Source: Adiantum capillus-veneris (Eukaryota > Streptophyta > Polypodiopsida > Polypodiales > Pteridaceae). Taken from it: a stretch of 64,000 nucleotides of DNA. The stretch spans positions 6,513,806 through 6,577,805 of the forward strand of contig CM043954.1 in assembly GCA_014529385.2 (NCBI GenBank), given 5' to 3'. Made by a program: the position numbers and the translations under genes. A model generated the notes under the pieces. That model was not told the origin of the DNA and did no database searches. It worked only from the letters and a program-made list of their open reading frames with translations. The number at the start of each line of letters is the position of its first letter. Positions within the stretch are counted from its first letter, which is position 1. Positions 63,990-64,000 of this stretch are shown piece by piece.

Positions 63990-64000
63990 TGTCGCGTGAC
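63990..64000 (+). repeat. Start of family-C LTR 4 (cut by the window end)
   Basis: TGTCGCGTGAC follows the polypurine tract of mini region 3 and matches the LTR terminus TGTCACGTGAC with one change. The array therefore continues to the right. Confidence 0.75.

Noticed and set aside
1-64000. CRISPR arrays, riboswitches, bacterial-type operons and ribosome-binding sites
   Set aside because: The DNA is plant nuclear; no direct-repeat/spacer pattern or prokaryotic gene layout is present.

Overview
The window is repeat-dominated nuclear DNA of a land plant. Plant-type Ty1/copia and Ty3/gypsy retrotransposons, initiator-tRNA-Met-like primer sites, GT-AG introns and a plant-type DNA-repair gene fragment all point that way. 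I cannot decide between seed plant, fern and lycophyte. I see no complete host gene, no rRNA or tRNA gene and no CRISPR array.

Left part (1-19,981): a graveyard of old, decayed sequence. It holds two halves of an uncharacterised transposon-like protein (1-1035 minus, 10,367-12,030 plus), a 3 x 106 bp tandem repeat, and a large array of imperfect palindromes (about 4,890-5,970 and 8,215-10,330) split by a 2.2 kb foreign stretch. It also holds two copia gag relics, the last two exons of an alkyladenine DNA glycosylase gene (minus strand) and an internally deleted LINE.

Right part (19,982-64,000): a deep nest of retrotransposons that can be unpicked by matching target-site duplications (TSDs). 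(0) The LINE is interrupted at 19,982 by a reversed long terminal repeat (LTR) of family 'C'. (1) That LTR is interrupted at 20,610 by a forward tandem array LTR-int-LTR-int-LTR-int-LTR of the same family, running off the right edge. (2) The third LTR of the array contains a 726 bp solo LTR and a copia element (24,657-63,191, TSD ATCTT). (3) The copia element, about 5.3 kb when emptied, contains four insertions: a Tat-lineage gypsy element (25,318-36,577), a reversed solo LTR (36,928-38,404), a full-length chromovirus (39,696-48,380) and a reversed non-autonomous family-C element (49,506-61,280). (4) The right LTR of the family-C element contains a second, reversed chromovirus (53,974-60,309).

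How the parts relate: the Tat element is the youngest and best preserved, with gag-pol open except for one TAG between its second RNase H and its integrase. The chromoviruses carry a few stops and frameshifts each. The copia element is fragmented and its integrase has lost its catalytic Glu. The family-C element has gag but no polymerase and must have moved with enzymes from elsewhere. Hand-counted LTR differences (Tat lowest, then chromovirus B, D, C, with copia highest) agree with the nesting order.

The observations I would follow up first are the palindrome array with paired arm changes, the tandem LTR array with a shared internal deletion, and two paralogous micro-ORFs in the Tat leader.
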